From the NCBI RefSeq assembly GCF_030758315.1, contig NZ_CP132336.1:1922001-1986000 (forward strand): a stretch of 64,000 nt of DNA, written 5' to 3'. The stretch is from Pararhizobium sp. IMCC3301 (GTDB lineage Bacteria > Pseudomonadota > Alphaproteobacteria > Rhizobiales > GCA-2746425). Of this stretch, positions 8,693 through 17,440 are shown piece after piece. The position numbers and the translations under genes were made by a program. Numbering within the stretch: position 1 is the first letter of the stretch; each line of letters begins with the position of its first letter. Below the pieces are notes generated by a model. The model saw only the letters and a program-made list of their open reading frames with translations. It searched no databases and was not told the origin of the DNA.

Positions 8693-9595
8693 ATGGTGAC
8701 TTTGCGGCAGATCAGATCGGTTGTGGCGGTTGCCGAAGAAGGCTCTTTCACCCGGGCGGCTGTCCGAGAGAATGCCACCCAGTCCGGTATTTCACAGCAC
8801 ATTGCTGCGGTTGAACATTTACTCGGCGTGGCGTTGTTTGAACGCACCAGCGACGGTGTGCAGATGACTCCTGCCGGGCGGCGCTATTACCGCCACGCCA
8901 TTGACGTGCTGCGCAATCTGGAAACCGCGGCCGGCGAGGCGCGCGCTGCCGGAACCGGCATTTCCGGAGATGTCCGGGCCGGGTTGATGCCTGCCTTCAC
9001 CCGTGCTGCCCTGGTGCCGCCGCTGCAGCGCGTCATCGCAGAACACCCGCAGATCAATATTCATATCATTGAGGGCTACAGCGGCACGCTGACTGAAATG
9101 GTGCGTGCCGGACAACTGGATTTTGCTCTTGTGCCGGCGTTTTCCGGAGGCGTCGGCCTGACCGTCAACCCACTCGCAAGAGACCGCGAAATGCTGGTGT
9201 CCGGTCCGCAAATGGGTCTGCAGCATGGCCAGCCGATCCGGCTTGCCGATCTGCCGCCGCTGAAAGTCATTGTGCCCTCCATCAGCAATGTGCGGCGTGG
9301 CAAGCTTGAAGAATATTTCGAAAGCCATGGCGGCCGGATTGAACGGCTGCTGGAAATGGATGCCATGAACGGAACCCTCGGCCTGGTCGCCCGGACCGAG
9401 TGGGTGGCAGTCCTGCCGGGCCTGATCTGCGTCCCCGATCAGACCGGCGACATACGCCGCATCAGCCCGATTGTCGATCCGCCGCTATATTCCGATTTTG
9501 TCGTCATTGAGCCGGCCCGCAAGCCGATTTCGCAACAGGGTCTGGTGTTTCTTCGCGAACTGCGTGAGGAAATCAACAGTCTGGTCGCCAGTTAA
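8693..9595 (+). CDS. LysR-family transcriptional regulator
   Basis: A 300-residue LysR regulator. The N-terminal winged helix-turn-helix is clear (VAVAEEGSFTRAAVRENATQ, with LGVALFERT), followed by a ligand-binding domain of the periplasmic type beginning near residue 90. The ATG at 8693 is chosen over the TTG two codons earlier. It is divergent from the monooxygenase-hydrolase pair and its stop abuts the TRAP large permease, so it may control either. Its own promoter gap holds two inverted repeats. Confidence 0.92.
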   Translation: MVTLRQIRSVVAVAEEGSFTRAAVRENATQSGISQHIAAVEHLLGVALFERTSDGVQMTPAGRRYYRHAIDVLRNLETAAGEARAAGTGISGDVRAGLMPAFTRAALVPPLQRVIAEHPQINIHIIEGYSGTLTEMVRAGQLDFALVPAFSGGVGLTVNPLARDREMLVSGPQMGLQHGQPIRLADLPPLKVIVPSISNVRRGKLEEYFESHGGRIERLLEMDAMNGTLGLVARTEWVAVLPGLICVPDQTGDIRRISPIVDPPLYSDFVVIEPARKPISQQGLVFLRELREEINSLVAS

Positions 9596-10912
9596 TCACA
9601 GCATCAATTTCGGCAGCCATGTCGCCAGCGCCGGTATGAACAGCACCAGCAGGGCGGCAACCAGAATCAGCAGGAAATAGGGTGTCGAACCTTTGAAAAT
9701 CTGTGCAAGGGTCACGGTCGGGTCAGGCACCGCACCCTTCACCGTATAAACCAGAAGACCAAAAGGCGGCGTCAGCAATCCTGCTTCGATCACCAGAATG
9801 CCAAAGATTGCAAAGGCAATCGGATCAATCCCGAAGGTCGCTGCAATTGGCGCGAAAATCGGCACTGTCAACAGGATGATCGACACCGAATCAATCAGCA
9901 TGCCGAGAATGATCCAGATTACCATCATCAGACCGATCACCAGGAACGGATCGACACCCATGCCCAGAAACAGCGCCTTGATGTAATTCACGGCGCCGCC
10001 AATGGCCAGCAGCCGCGAATACATCTGCGCCGTGATCAGCAGAAACATGATCGGCGCGGTGGTGCGCCCGGCCTGGAAGATGGCGTCGACAATCTCGCGC
10101 CAGCGCATGCCTTTGACGATACCAATCAGCAGCGCGCCGATGGCGCCAAATCCGGCGGCCTCGGTAGGTGTGAAAACACCGGTCCAGATGCCGCCAATGA
10201 CGAGCAGAATGAGGAACAGAATTCCAATGCCACCGATCAGCTCCGACTTGATCTCAGCCGGTGTCATTTCCACCGTATCGCCCTCGAAGGCAGGCGCAAT
10301 CTCCGGGTTGCGGATGGCGGCAATAATGACATAGGCGGAAAACAGAATTGCCAGAATGATACCCGGCACAATCCCGGCAATGAACAGCGCTCCGACACTC
10401 ATTTCCGTCAGAATAGCCCACACGATCAGCAGCACGCTGGGCGGTATCAGCATTCCCAGACAGGCAGAACCGGCTACTGCCCCCAGCGCAAAGGTCTGTT
10501 TGTATCCGACTTTTTTCATTTCAGGATAGGCGATCCGGGAAAAGGCCGCAGCCGCAGCGATGGATACACCGGTGACCGCTGCAAACACCGTGTTTCCGGC
10601 GATAGTTGCAATCGCAAGGCGTCCCGGAAGCCGCCGCAGGGCGCGGTCACAAACCCGGTAAAGGTCCGACGCGGCCCCTGATCGCGAAATGAAATCCCCC
10701 ATCAGCACAAACAGCGGAATAACAGCAAACACATCCTTTCGAATGGCTTCATATGCCGTATTGCCAAGAATGGAGAGTGCGGCCTCGGTACTGCCCAGCA
10801 TCAGATACACGCCCAGCGCCGAGCACAGGGCAAGCGAAATGCCGATATGCACGCCCAGCAGAATCAGAAAAATCAGCAGGCCTAACATCCAGAGCGCAAT
10901 ATCTCCACCCAT
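9596..10912 (-). CDS. TRAP transporter large permease (DctM type)
   Basis: A 438-residue inner-membrane protein with about 12 hydrophobic segments, the large subunit of a tripartite ATP-independent periplasmic transporter driven by an ion gradient. Recognisable blocks are VFAVIPLFVLMGDFIS, the GSACLGMLIPPSVLLIVWAI loop and TPPFGLLVYTVKG near the C-terminus. GAGGAG precedes the ATG. It lies 19 bases after the small permease in the same transcript. The binding protein gene is divergent at 11714, an arrangement that puts two promoters in the 11457-11713 gap. Confidence 0.93.
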   Translation of the reverse strand: MGGDIALWMLGLLIFLILLGVHIGISLALCSALGVYLMLGSTEAALSILGNTAYEAIRKDVFAVIPLFVLMGDFISRSGAASDLYRVCDRALRRLPGRLAIATIAGNTVFAAVTGVSIAAAAAFSRIAYPEMKKVGYKQTFALGAVAGSACLGMLIPPSVLLIVWAILTEMSVGALFIAGIVPGIILAILFSAYVIIAAIRNPEIAPAFEGDTVEMTPAEIKSELIGGIGILFLILLVIGGIWTGVFTPTEAAGFGAIGALLIGIVKGMRWREIVDAIFQAGRTTAPIMFLLITAQMYSRLLAIGGAVNYIKALFLGMGVDPFLVIGLMMVIWIILGMLIDSVSIILLTVPIFAPIAATFGIDPIAFAIFGILVIEAGLLTPPFGLLVYTVKGAVPDPTVTLAQIFKGSTPYFLLILVAALLVLFIPALATWLPKLML

Positions 10913-10931
10913 GGTTCAGATACTCCTCTGG

Positions 10932-11456
10932 TTACTTGAATTGGCCGCTTGTCAATGCGTGCGGCGCTTCCGTTTCGGCAAGAAGACGACCGGTCCAGTC
11001 GTAATAGATCATTGTCACATAGGCCCATGCTCCGAATACGGACATCAGCAAAACTGTGCCGCGCACCGGCCATGTCGGCACCCGCAACGAGCCTTCACCT
11101 TCATATTCTCCGATGCGATAGGCATCCTGGAACGCCGGCCAGGTGCTCCACACCAGCCCGAGAAACACGGCAAAGCCGAGCACTGCGCCAATGGTACGCA
11201 AAATTCTGCGCCCTCCTGCCGGCAGCGCGTCGGCAAAGATGGACGTCCTCAGCATCGAGCCGGAATAAATCGCCAGCGGCAATTGCAGAAATGTAATGGC
11301 GACCACGGAATTCTGGAGGATTTCCTTGGTTCCGGGAATCGGTTGTGACAGCAGGCTGCGACCGGTCACATCACCAAAGATGAGCAGCGCCAGACCCAAA
11401 GTCCAGAATGCCGATACGAGATGGACCGTTCTGGCAAATTTAATCGGGCCGCTCAT
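10932..11456 (-). CDS. TRAP transporter small permease (DctQ type)
   Basis: A 174-residue protein with four hydrophobic segments, the usual DctQ size. The ATG at 11456 follows GGGAGGA and gives the sequence MSGPIKFARTVH; the longer open frame adds an unlikely cysteine-rich tail. It forms the membrane complex with the DctM subunit immediately downstream. The typical TRAP small-subunit tryptophan-rich loop is present in WSTWPAFQDAY. Confidence 0.88.
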   Translation of the reverse strand: MSGPIKFARTVHLVSAFWTLGLALLIFGDVTGRSLLSQPIPGTKEILQNSVVAITFLQLPLAIYSGSMLRTSIFADALPAGGRRILRTIGAVLGFAVFLGLVWSTWPAFQDAYRIGEYEGEGSLRVPTWPVRGTVLLMSVFGAWAYVTMIYYDWTGRLLAETEAPHALTSGQFK

Positions 11457-11530
11457 AAGTCCTCCCAAACCCATGGAATTGCAATTGCGCCCGCAAGCTA
11501 ACTTCTGGCGAGGGCAAGTCAAGCGAGAAA

Positions 11531-11550
11531 GTTAGCAATCGATAAATAAG
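11531..11550. promoter_or_regulatory. Candidate TetR operator, copy 1
   Basis: GTTAGCAATCGATAAATAAG. Read on the minus strand it starts CTTATTTATCGAT, the same half-site as the palindromes at 16651 and 20944; the second half is degenerate. It lies 75 bases upstream of the DctQ start. Confidence 0.6.
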
Positions 11551-11612
11551 GAAATTAAATCAGACAAGCTGCCGCTTGACTGCGATCAAAAACTGTGGGG
11601 AAATGCAGTTAG

Positions 11613-11632
11613 TTTAGCAGTCGATAAATAAG
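11613..11632. promoter_or_regulatory. Candidate TetR operator, copy 2
   Basis: TTTAGCAGTCGATAAATAAG, 17 of 20 bases identical to copy 1 and in the same orientation, 82 bases away. It lies 82 bases upstream of the DctP start. The conserved core TCGATAAATAAG is shared with the other sites of the island. Confidence 0.6.
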
Positions 11633-11713
11633 AGGCTGCGTCTCACCCCGCAATGGCGCGTCCAACAGCGTCAGCCAACGGGGATCGTACCAAAACAACT
11701 CGGGAGGAAAAGA

Positions 11714-12793
11714 GTGTTGTTAAAAAAATCAGAACTGGCCACGGGCATCCTGGCCACAGCGTTCGCGTTTGCAGCCACAGCCGCCAGCGCCAGTGATACG
11801 ATCACACTGCGCATTGGTGCCGGCCATCCAAACGGACCTGCAGTCTATGTAGCAGATGTGGCAGATTATTTTGTCCCTGAAGTCAAACGCCGCGTCGCTG
11901 AGGAAACCGACCACACGATAGAATTTGTCGAAGCCTATGGCGGTGCCATTGCTGGTGTAGCCGAAACCCTTGAATCCGTGCAGAACGGCATTCTCGACAT
12001 CGGCGCCTATTGTTTCTGCTTTGAGCCGGCCAAACTGTTCCTGCACAATTTCCCTTATTACGCGCCCTTCGGCCCGCAGGATTCCGAGCAGGAAATGACT
12101 GCTGTTCGTGCGGTCTATGATGCCAATCCCTGGCTCACCGAAGTCTTTGAAAAAGAGTATGACCAAAAGCTGCTTGGCCTCCATGGCTGGGACAATTATC
12201 ACCTTGGCACTACCGATCCCTGGGATACGGCAGAAGATCTCAAAGGTGTTAAAATCGGCGGAGCCGGGCCCAATCTGCCATGGCTGGAATATGCCGGTGC
12301 CGTGCCCGTCCAATCGACATTGCCGGATGGCTATCTGTCCCTGTCGACCGGCGTCTACAATGGCTGGCTGATGTTCCCGTCGGCCTATCTCGGCTTTAAA
12401 TTCTACGAGCCCGCACCGAATTACACCTTGATCGGCTTTGGTGCCATGGGCGTCAATGGCCTGACCATCAACAGCAAATCCTATGCAAAACTGCCGGAAG
12501 ATGTTCAAAAGATCATCACTGAAGTTGGCCGGGGCTATGAGACCCAATCCGGCATCTCCAACAATGCGCGGCAGAAATCCGGACTGGAAGGTCTGGAGAA
12601 AGTCGGAGCCAACATCAAGAAACTGGGTCCTGAAGCCCGCGCCGGATGGGCGAAATCGCTGGCAGAATTCCCCAAACGCCAGGCTGAAGATGCCGACGGA
12701 CGCGGCATGCCGGGCACAGCAGTGATGCAATCCTACATCGATGCGGTCGATGCAACCGGATATGACTGGCCGTTCACCTATTCTCTGGAATAG
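11714..12793 (+). CDS. TRAP transporter periplasmic substrate-binding protein (DctP type)
   Basis: A 359-residue exported protein. The GTG start is preceded by GGGAGG at 11702-11707. A Sec signal peptide with cleavage after the TAASAS region (about residue 26) is followed by a DctP fold: ITLRIGAGHPNGPA, the EAYGGAIAG and LESVQNGILDIG blocks, and DLKGVKIGGAGP. The TRAP-family conserved arginine usually sits after the VKI strand; here that strand reads VKIGGAGPN, so the carboxylate contact may differ. It captures the substrate for the divergent DctQM permease and is followed by a strong terminator. Confidence 0.9.
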   Translation: MLLKKSELATGILATAFAFAATAASASDTITLRIGAGHPNGPAVYVADVADYFVPEVKRRVAEETDHTIEFVEAYGGAIAGVAETLESVQNGILDIGAYCFCFEPAKLFLHNFPYYAPFGPQDSEQEMTAVRAVYDANPWLTEVFEKEYDQKLLGLHGWDNYHLGTTDPWDTAEDLKGVKIGGAGPNLPWLEYAGAVPVQSTLPDGYLSLSTGVYNGWLMFPSAYLGFKFYEPAPNYTLIGFGAMGVNGLTINSKSYAKLPEDVQKIITEVGRGYETQSGISNNARQKSGLEGLEKVGANIKKLGPEARAGWAKSLAEFPKRQAEDADGRGMPGTAVMQSYIDAVDATGYDWPFTYSLE

Positions 12794-12811
12794 GCTTTAG
12801 CGAGCAAACGC

Positions 12812-12844
12812 AAAAAGGGCGATCCGGCAGGATCGCCCTTTTTT
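12812..12844. terminator. Bidirectional intrinsic terminator
   Basis: Perfect 14-bp stem AAAAAGGGCGATCC / GGATCGCCCTTTTT with a four-base loop, followed by a T run on the plus strand and preceded by an A run. It separates the DctP gene from the convergent molybdenum hydroxylase operon. Confidence 0.95.
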
Positions 12845-12868
12845 ATAAACAACCGTGCGACCGGAAAA

Positions 12869-15247
12869 TCAGATCCGGCCCAGCGCCTTCAACACCCGTT
12901 CCGGCGTCATCGGCATCTGGTACAGGCTGGCATCAAGCGGGCGCAGCGCATCATTGACCGCGTTCAGAATCGCAGCCGGCGCACCACCGGTTCCTGCCTC
13001 ACCGGCCCCTTTCGCACCAAGGGTCGAGGTTTTCGTCGGTGTCTCGACATGGCCGACGACGATATCCGGCATTTCGGCCGCCATCGGCACCAGATAGTCC
13101 GCCATTGTTGCATTCAGCATCTGACCGTCTTCAGAATAGATGCATTCTTCATACAGTGCCCCGCCAATGCCCTGCACCACGCCGCCGCGCACCTGTTCGT
13201 CAACCAGTTGCGGATTGATCACCCGGCCGCAATCTTCCACCGCCCAGAATTTCAGCACTTTGACAAAGCCGGTTTCAATGTCGACTTCGACATGGGCCGC
13301 CATCGCCCCATTGGTGAACACAAAGGGAAAATCCGTCACCCGGTAATGCCGAGTCGCCACAAGTTCCGGCTTCAGATCAGATGGCAGTTCATTGCCGCGA
13401 TAATACACCATCCGCCCCAGATCGCTCAGCGCCATGCGTGAAGTCTCTGTGCCAAGATCGACAATTTCGCCGGCCTGAATGTCGAGTTTTGCAGCCTCGC
13501 TCTGCAGAATCACAGCGGCCACATCCAGCACCTGCTGCTTCAGCGCATAGGCGGCCTGCAACATGGCTTCACCGCCAATGCCGGCACCGCGCGACGCCCA
13601 GGTTCCACCACCATAAGGCACGGTCGCCGTGTCACCCGTGGTCACCCTGACCCGCTCAATATCGACGCCGAACACGCCGGCTGCAATCTGCGCCATAATG
13701 GCATTGGTGCCCTGGCCCTGTTCGGTGATGGAGGAGGAAACATGCAGCGCACCGCCGGCATCCAGCCGCACAGTGGCACCGTCCTGACTGGCAATCGCAG
13801 CACCGCCAGCGCCATAGAACATCGGGCTTGGATTGGTCACTTCGACCATCGATACCAGACCGATTCCACGATAGATGCCTTGCGCACGCAAACATTGCTG
13901 TTCCGCCCGCAACTCGTCATAGCCCATCGTCTCAACGAGTTTTTCCAGCGTCTTGTGATGTGACAGATCATCGAGTTTCATGCCGGAGGTTGAGGTGCAG
14001 GGATAGGCGTCATCGAAAATCAGATTGTGACGCCGCATCTCCACCACATCCATCCCGATTTTCCGCGCCGCATCTTCCAGCAGGCCATCAGCCACTGCCA
14101 TCGCGATGGGGTGGCCCACAGCCCGGTACTGGCAGGTCAGATTCTTGTTCTGGAACACCACCTGGCCATGGGCGCGGTAATGCGCGATCCGATAAGGCGC
14201 ACCGGTCAGGTTGAGGACCTGATTGCACTCAATGGCGCTGGTTCTGGGATACATCGAATACGGCCCGATCCCGGTCAGATCAAGAAAATCCAGAGCCACG
14301 ATGGTGCCGTCTGCTTGGACCGCCATTTTCGCCGTTACCACATGGTCGCGGGCGTGAATGTCGGTGACAAAACTCTCATTGCGGTCGGCGATAAATTTGA
14401 CCGGACGCTTCAGTAGCCTGGCTGCGGCCGCAGTCGCAATCTCGTCGCCATAGGTATGAATCTTGATGCCGAATGAGCCGCCGACATCATGTGACATCAC
14501 CCGGACATTCTCCTCCGGCAGATCGAGATGATTCGACAGAATAAACTGCATCATGTGCGGCGCCTGGCCGGAATACCAAAAGCTCATCCGGTTTTCCGAG
14601 GGGTCGTAATCCACCACCGCGACACGCGGTTCCAGCGTCACACCGGTGTGACGGCCGAAGCGGAATTTGCGTTCCACAATGGTCACATCATCACGTGCAA
14701 AGGCGGCCTCGACATCGCCGGCCGTGACGGTCCGCTCCCAGGCAAGATTACTGCCCAGTTCTTCGTGGATCACAACCGCATCGGGTCCCAGGGCGGCCTC
14801 CATGTCACAGGCCGTCGGCAATGGATCGAGATCCAGCTCGACGAGCGCCGCCGCATCCTCTGCTATCGCCCGGCTTTGCGCCACCACCATCACCAGCGGC
14901 TCGCCCTGCCAGCGCGCCACATCCAGCGCAAGCGGCATTTGCGGCGGTGAACGCAGACCGGCCATATGGGTCAGCGTGCCGACATAGGGCTTGACGTGCG
15001 GCACCAGATCGGTGCCGCGATAGACCGCGATAACGCCGGGCAATTCCTGTGCGGCAGTCAAATCAATATCGATGATTCTGGCATGCGCATAGGGCGAGCG
15101 CACAAAGGCGGCATGAACCATCCTCGGCAGTTGCAGATCGTCGACATACCTGCCGCGGCCTTCCAGAAGACGGCGCGCATCGGCGCGCGGCACGGCGCGC
15201 CCGATATAGGAGTTCGGCTTGTCGAATATGGAAAGCGGACCACTCAT
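12869..15247 (-). CDS. Molybdenum hydroxylase large subunit (xanthine dehydrogenase/CoxL family)
   Basis: A 792-residue catalytic subunit binding molybdopterin-cytosine-dinucleotide. The N-terminal hammerhead domain (RRLLEGRGRYVDD) is followed by two molybdopterin domains. Visible motifs are GGSFGIK (256-262), the glutamine-rich loop EQGQGTN, and GAKGAGEAG with the catalytic base Glu750. The active-site loop reads CQYRAVGHP (372-380): neither the AYRCSFR of true CO dehydrogenases nor the AYRGAGR of form II enzymes. It is last of a medium-small-large operon. Hydroxylation of an N-heteroaromatic ring or oxidation of an aldehyde is the expected activity; CO oxidation is unlikely. Confidence 0.9.
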   Translation of the reverse strand: MSGPLSIFDKPNSYIGRAVPRADARRLLEGRGRYVDDLQLPRMVHAAFVRSPYAHARIIDIDLTAAQELPGVIAVYRGTDLVPHVKPYVGTLTHMAGLRSPPQMPLALDVARWQGEPLVMVVAQSRAIAEDAAALVELDLDPLPTACDMEAALGPDAVVIHEELGSNLAWERTVTAGDVEAAFARDDVTIVERKFRFGRHTGVTLEPRVAVVDYDPSENRMSFWYSGQAPHMMQFILSNHLDLPEENVRVMSHDVGGSFGIKIHTYGDEIATAAAARLLKRPVKFIADRNESFVTDIHARDHVVTAKMAVQADGTIVALDFLDLTGIGPYSMYPRTSAIECNQVLNLTGAPYRIAHYRAHGQVVFQNKNLTCQYRAVGHPIAMAVADGLLEDAARKIGMDVVEMRRHNLIFDDAYPCTSTSGMKLDDLSHHKTLEKLVETMGYDELRAEQQCLRAQGIYRGIGLVSMVEVTNPSPMFYGAGGAAIASQDGATVRLDAGGALHVSSSITEQGQGTNAIMAQIAAGVFGVDIERVRVTTGDTATVPYGGGTWASRGAGIGGEAMLQAAYALKQQVLDVAAVILQSEAAKLDIQAGEIVDLGTETSRMALSDLGRMVYYRGNELPSDLKPELVATRHYRVTDFPFVFTNGAMAAHVEVDIETGFVKVLKFWAVEDCGRVINPQLVDEQVRGGVVQGIGGALYEECIYSEDGQMLNATMADYLVPMAAEMPDIVVGHVETPTKTSTLGAKGAGEAGTGGAPAAILNAVNDALRPLDASLYQMPMTPERVLKALGRI

Positions 15248-15723
15248 GCTGCACCTCGTTGTTCAATAACGTCGCAAATGGCGTCGACAATCGATTGATA
15301 GCCGGTGCAGCGACAGTAATTTCCGGAGATATGATCGCGGATTGCAACCCGGTCGGCAGAACCGCCGGCCTCGATATATTCCAGAGCACTGGCCAGCATG
15401 CCCGGCGTGCAATAACCGCATTGCAGGGCATTGCGCATCTGAAATGCAGTGCGCAGTTCATCGCCACGCCCGCTGTCGGCCAGACCTTCCACAGTGGTCA
15501 CCGTAGCGCCATCGGCCTGTACCGCCAGCATCAGGCATCCCCGCACCATGCTGCCATTGACTTCAAGTGTGCAGGCACCGCAGACACCATGTTCACATCC
15601 CACATGGGAACCTGTCAGTCCAACCTCATTGCGCAGAAAATCCACCAGGTTGAGACGCACCGGAACATTCGCTGTAATCTGCTCACCATTCACCAACAGG
15701 GTGATGTTGTTGGTTTGTGTCAT
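15244..15723 (-). CDS. Molybdenum hydroxylase [2Fe-2S] subunit (CoxS family)
   Basis: A 159-residue iron-sulfur subunit with both clusters complete: the plant-ferredoxin-type ligands CEHGVCGAC (C43, C48, C51) plus C63, and the second cluster CGYC (about 102-105) with CRC (about 137-139). It transfers electrons from the molybdenum site to FAD. The stop overlaps the large-subunit ATG by four bases, and the gene follows the FAD subunit by four bases, so the three subunits are made together. Confidence 0.95.
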   Translation of the reverse strand: MTQTNNITLLVNGEQITANVPVRLNLVDFLRNEVGLTGSHVGCEHGVCGACTLEVNGSMVRGCLMLAVQADGATVTTVEGLADSGRGDELRTAFQMRNALQCGYCTPGMLASALEYIEAGGSADRVAIRDHISGNYCRCTGYQSIVDAICDVIEQRGAA

Positions 15724-15727
15724 CGTC

Positions 15728-16573
15728 TCACAACTCCGCTAAAGCGCGTCTTAAGACCACGCCGGACAAATGTTTCTTGGTTTCCGGCCGGGCATTGAGA
15801 TCGCCCATGAAATCGATTTCGGCAAGGCTTGCCACTGCCCTGTCGATCGAGGCGGCATCGTCGGATCTGCTTCCGCACATTGCCGCTTCCGCGCCCGCAG
15901 CACGCACCGCCCTGTCGCTGACCGCGAAAAAGGCAATCCGGCAGCTCTCAATATCTGCTTTCCCGCGCGCCGCCACGGCGACGCCGGACATGGCATAATC
16001 GCCATGACGCCGCGCCAGTTCATAAAACGCAAACCGCTGCTCCGGCCGGGCTTTCGGAATCACAATTTCGGTGACCAGTTCGCCCTCTTCCAGGGCGGTT
16101 TCATAAATGCCGAGAAAAAAATCATCGGCACTGAAAATCTTTTCGCCGCTTTGCCCGAGCACCTTGATCCTGGCATCCAGTACCATCAGCAAGGCCGGCA
16201 TTTCTGCGGCCGGATCGGCCAGCGAGACACTGCCTCCGATGGTACCCCGGTTGCGGATCGCGGCATGGGCGATATGTGGCAGCGCCATCGCCATCAGTGG
16301 AATGTGCTGCGCGACATCCTGCGAGACCTGCAATTCGGCATAGCGTGTCATCGCACCAATGATGACATCATCGCCGTCCAGCCGGATGCCCTTAAGCGTC
16401 TCGATATCATTCAGATCAACCAGCAGTCCCGGCTCGGCCATACGGAAATTCATCATCGGCATCAGGCTCTGGCCACCGGCCAGAACCATGGCCTCATCTC
16501 CGTTGTCACACAGTAATGCCAAAGCCTCTTCCAGCGATTGCGGGCGTTCATATCTGAAATCAGATGCTTTCAT
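15728..16573 (-). CDS. Molybdenum hydroxylase FAD subunit (CoxM family)
   Basis: A 281-residue FAD-binding subunit of the vanillyl-alcohol-oxidase fold. Key segments are AGGQSLMPMMNFRMAEP, the first FAD motif, and TIGGSVSLADPAAEMPA, the second. The ATG at 16573 gives the family-typical MKASDFRYERPQSLEEAL start; the open frame reaches 16627. It is the first gene of the operon, and a perfect inverted repeat shared with other genes of the island lies 78 bases upstream. Confidence 0.92.
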   Translation of the reverse strand: MKASDFRYERPQSLEEALALLCDNGDEAMVLAGGQSLMPMMNFRMAEPGLLVDLNDIETLKGIRLDGDDVIIGAMTRYAELQVSQDVAQHIPLMAMALPHIAHAAIRNRGTIGGSVSLADPAAEMPALLMVLDARIKVLGQSGEKIFSADDFFLGIYETALEEGELVTEIVIPKARPEQRFAFYELARRHGDYAMSGVAVAARGKADIESCRIAFFAVSDRAVRAAGAEAAMCGSRSDDAASIDRAVASLAEIDFMGDLNARPETKKHLSGVVLRRALAEL

Positions 16574-16650
16574 GCAGCGTTCCCCGTCCAGCACCGAGCC
16601 AGGCCGTGCAACAACACGGAAGCTCATAGCGGCCTCTTGACTTGAGACCC

Positions 16651-16684
16651 CATTTCTTATTTATCAATCTATAAATAAGAAATG
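16651..16684. promoter_or_regulatory. Candidate TetR operator, copy 3 (perfect 14-bp arms)
   Basis: Arms CATTTCTTATTTAT (16651-16664) and ATAAATAAGAAATG (16671-16684) are exact reverse complements around the centre CAATCT. This is the best-conserved copy of the island element. It sits upstream of the molybdenum hydroxylase operon. There is no T run expected of a terminator in a coding context, and the same core recurs in front of unrelated genes, so an operator is the better reading. Confidence 0.8.
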
Positions 16685-16874
16685 CAAGGAAGGGAAGGGA
16701 TCAACATCACTCGCACCCGGACAATTCCTGTCTGTTGACATCATACGCATTGCGGTTGGCAGATCCGATTCAGTGACAAACCGCCAATTTGACCGCCTCA
16801 TACGGGGCAGCGGCACTGCCCTGCCAAACCGGCCACTGCCAAACCGGCCTTTTTGAATTTTTATTGGAGACGAA
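16685..16874. other. Gene-free gap upstream of peroxiredoxin
   Basis: Between the operator and the peroxiredoxin start there is no plausible gene. The gap contains a TTGACA-like element at about 16735 and, just before the gene, a tandem duplication. It presumably carries the peroxiredoxin promoter. Confidence 0.5.
16821..16850 (+). repeat. 15-bp tandem direct repeat
   Basis: CTGCCAAACCGGCC occurs twice in tandem with a 15-base period (16821-16835, 16836-16850), 25 bases upstream of the peroxiredoxin ATG. Probably a small slippage duplication in the 5' leader. Confidence 0.85.
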
Positions 16875-17402
16875 ATGATGAGCAAGAAACTGACACCTGA
16901 ACAACAGGCCCCTGCCTTGTCGCTGCCCACAGTGGATGGCGGCAACTGGTCGCTGGCCGACCAGACGCCTGAGACTTTCACCATGGTTGTGTTTTACCGG
17001 GGCTATCATTGTCCGGTCTGCAAGGCCTATCTCGACAAACTCGCCAAAATCGCCACAGCCTACGCGGAGGCCGGTTTCTCGGTCGTGGCCGTATCCATGG
17101 ACAACGAAGAACGCGCTGCCAAATCCGTTGCTGAATGGGGTCTCAGCGGATTTCCCGTTGCCTACGGGCTGAGTGTTGAAACTGCCAGGGATTGGGGTCT
17201 GTGGATTTCAAAATCCATCAATGAAAATGAGGCCAATATTTTCTGCGAGCCCGGCCTGTTCTGGGTGCGCCCGGACGGCCGGCTCTATCTGATCGATATT
17301 TCAAATATGCCATGGGCGCGGCCGGATCTGGAGTTCCTTCACTCCAAACTCCCGTTTGTGATTGAAAAGGGTTATCCTGCACGCGGCACCTATACCGGTT
17401 AA
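16875..17402 (+). CDS. Peroxiredoxin-like (AhpC/TSA family) thiol peroxidase
   Basis: A 175-residue thioredoxin-fold protein with a redox-active CPVC motif (YHCPVCKAYLDKL, near residues 48-54) and the family pattern of substrate-removal of peroxides (VVAVSMDNEERA). No signal peptide. TTGGAGA precedes the ATG. It lies within the oxygenase island, between the Mo hydroxylase and the OsmC-TetR pair, and would handle peroxide released by flavin and molybdenum enzymes. Whether it is a peroxidase or a disulfide reductase cannot be decided by sequence reading alone. Confidence 0.8.
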   Translation: MMSKKLTPEQQAPALSLPTVDGGNWSLADQTPETFTMVVFYRGYHCPVCKAYLDKLAKIATAYAEAGFSVVAVSMDNEERAAKSVAEWGLSGFPVAYGLSVETARDWGLWISKSINENEANIFCEPGLFWVRPDGRLYLIDISNMPWARPDLEFLHSKLPFVIEKGYPARGTYTG

Positions 17403-17412
17403 AGCACATGAC

Positions 17413-17440
17413 AAGGGGCCTGATACAGATCAGGCCCCTT
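17413..17440. terminator. Bidirectional intrinsic terminator overlapping TetR 3' end
   Basis: Perfect 12-bp stem AAGGGGCCTGAT / ATCAGGCCCCTT with loop ACAG. It follows the peroxiredoxin stop, and its right arm encodes the last codons of the convergent TetR gene. Confidence 0.85.

Noticed and set aside
12869-16573. Aerobic CO dehydrogenase
   Set aside because: The large subunit lacks the AYRCSFR loop and no coxD/E/F/G accessory genes are adjacent.
16651-16684. Reading the perfect inverted repeat as a transcription terminator
   Set aside because: It is AT-rich, lies upstream rather than downstream of the nearest genes, and its core recurs in other promoter gaps.
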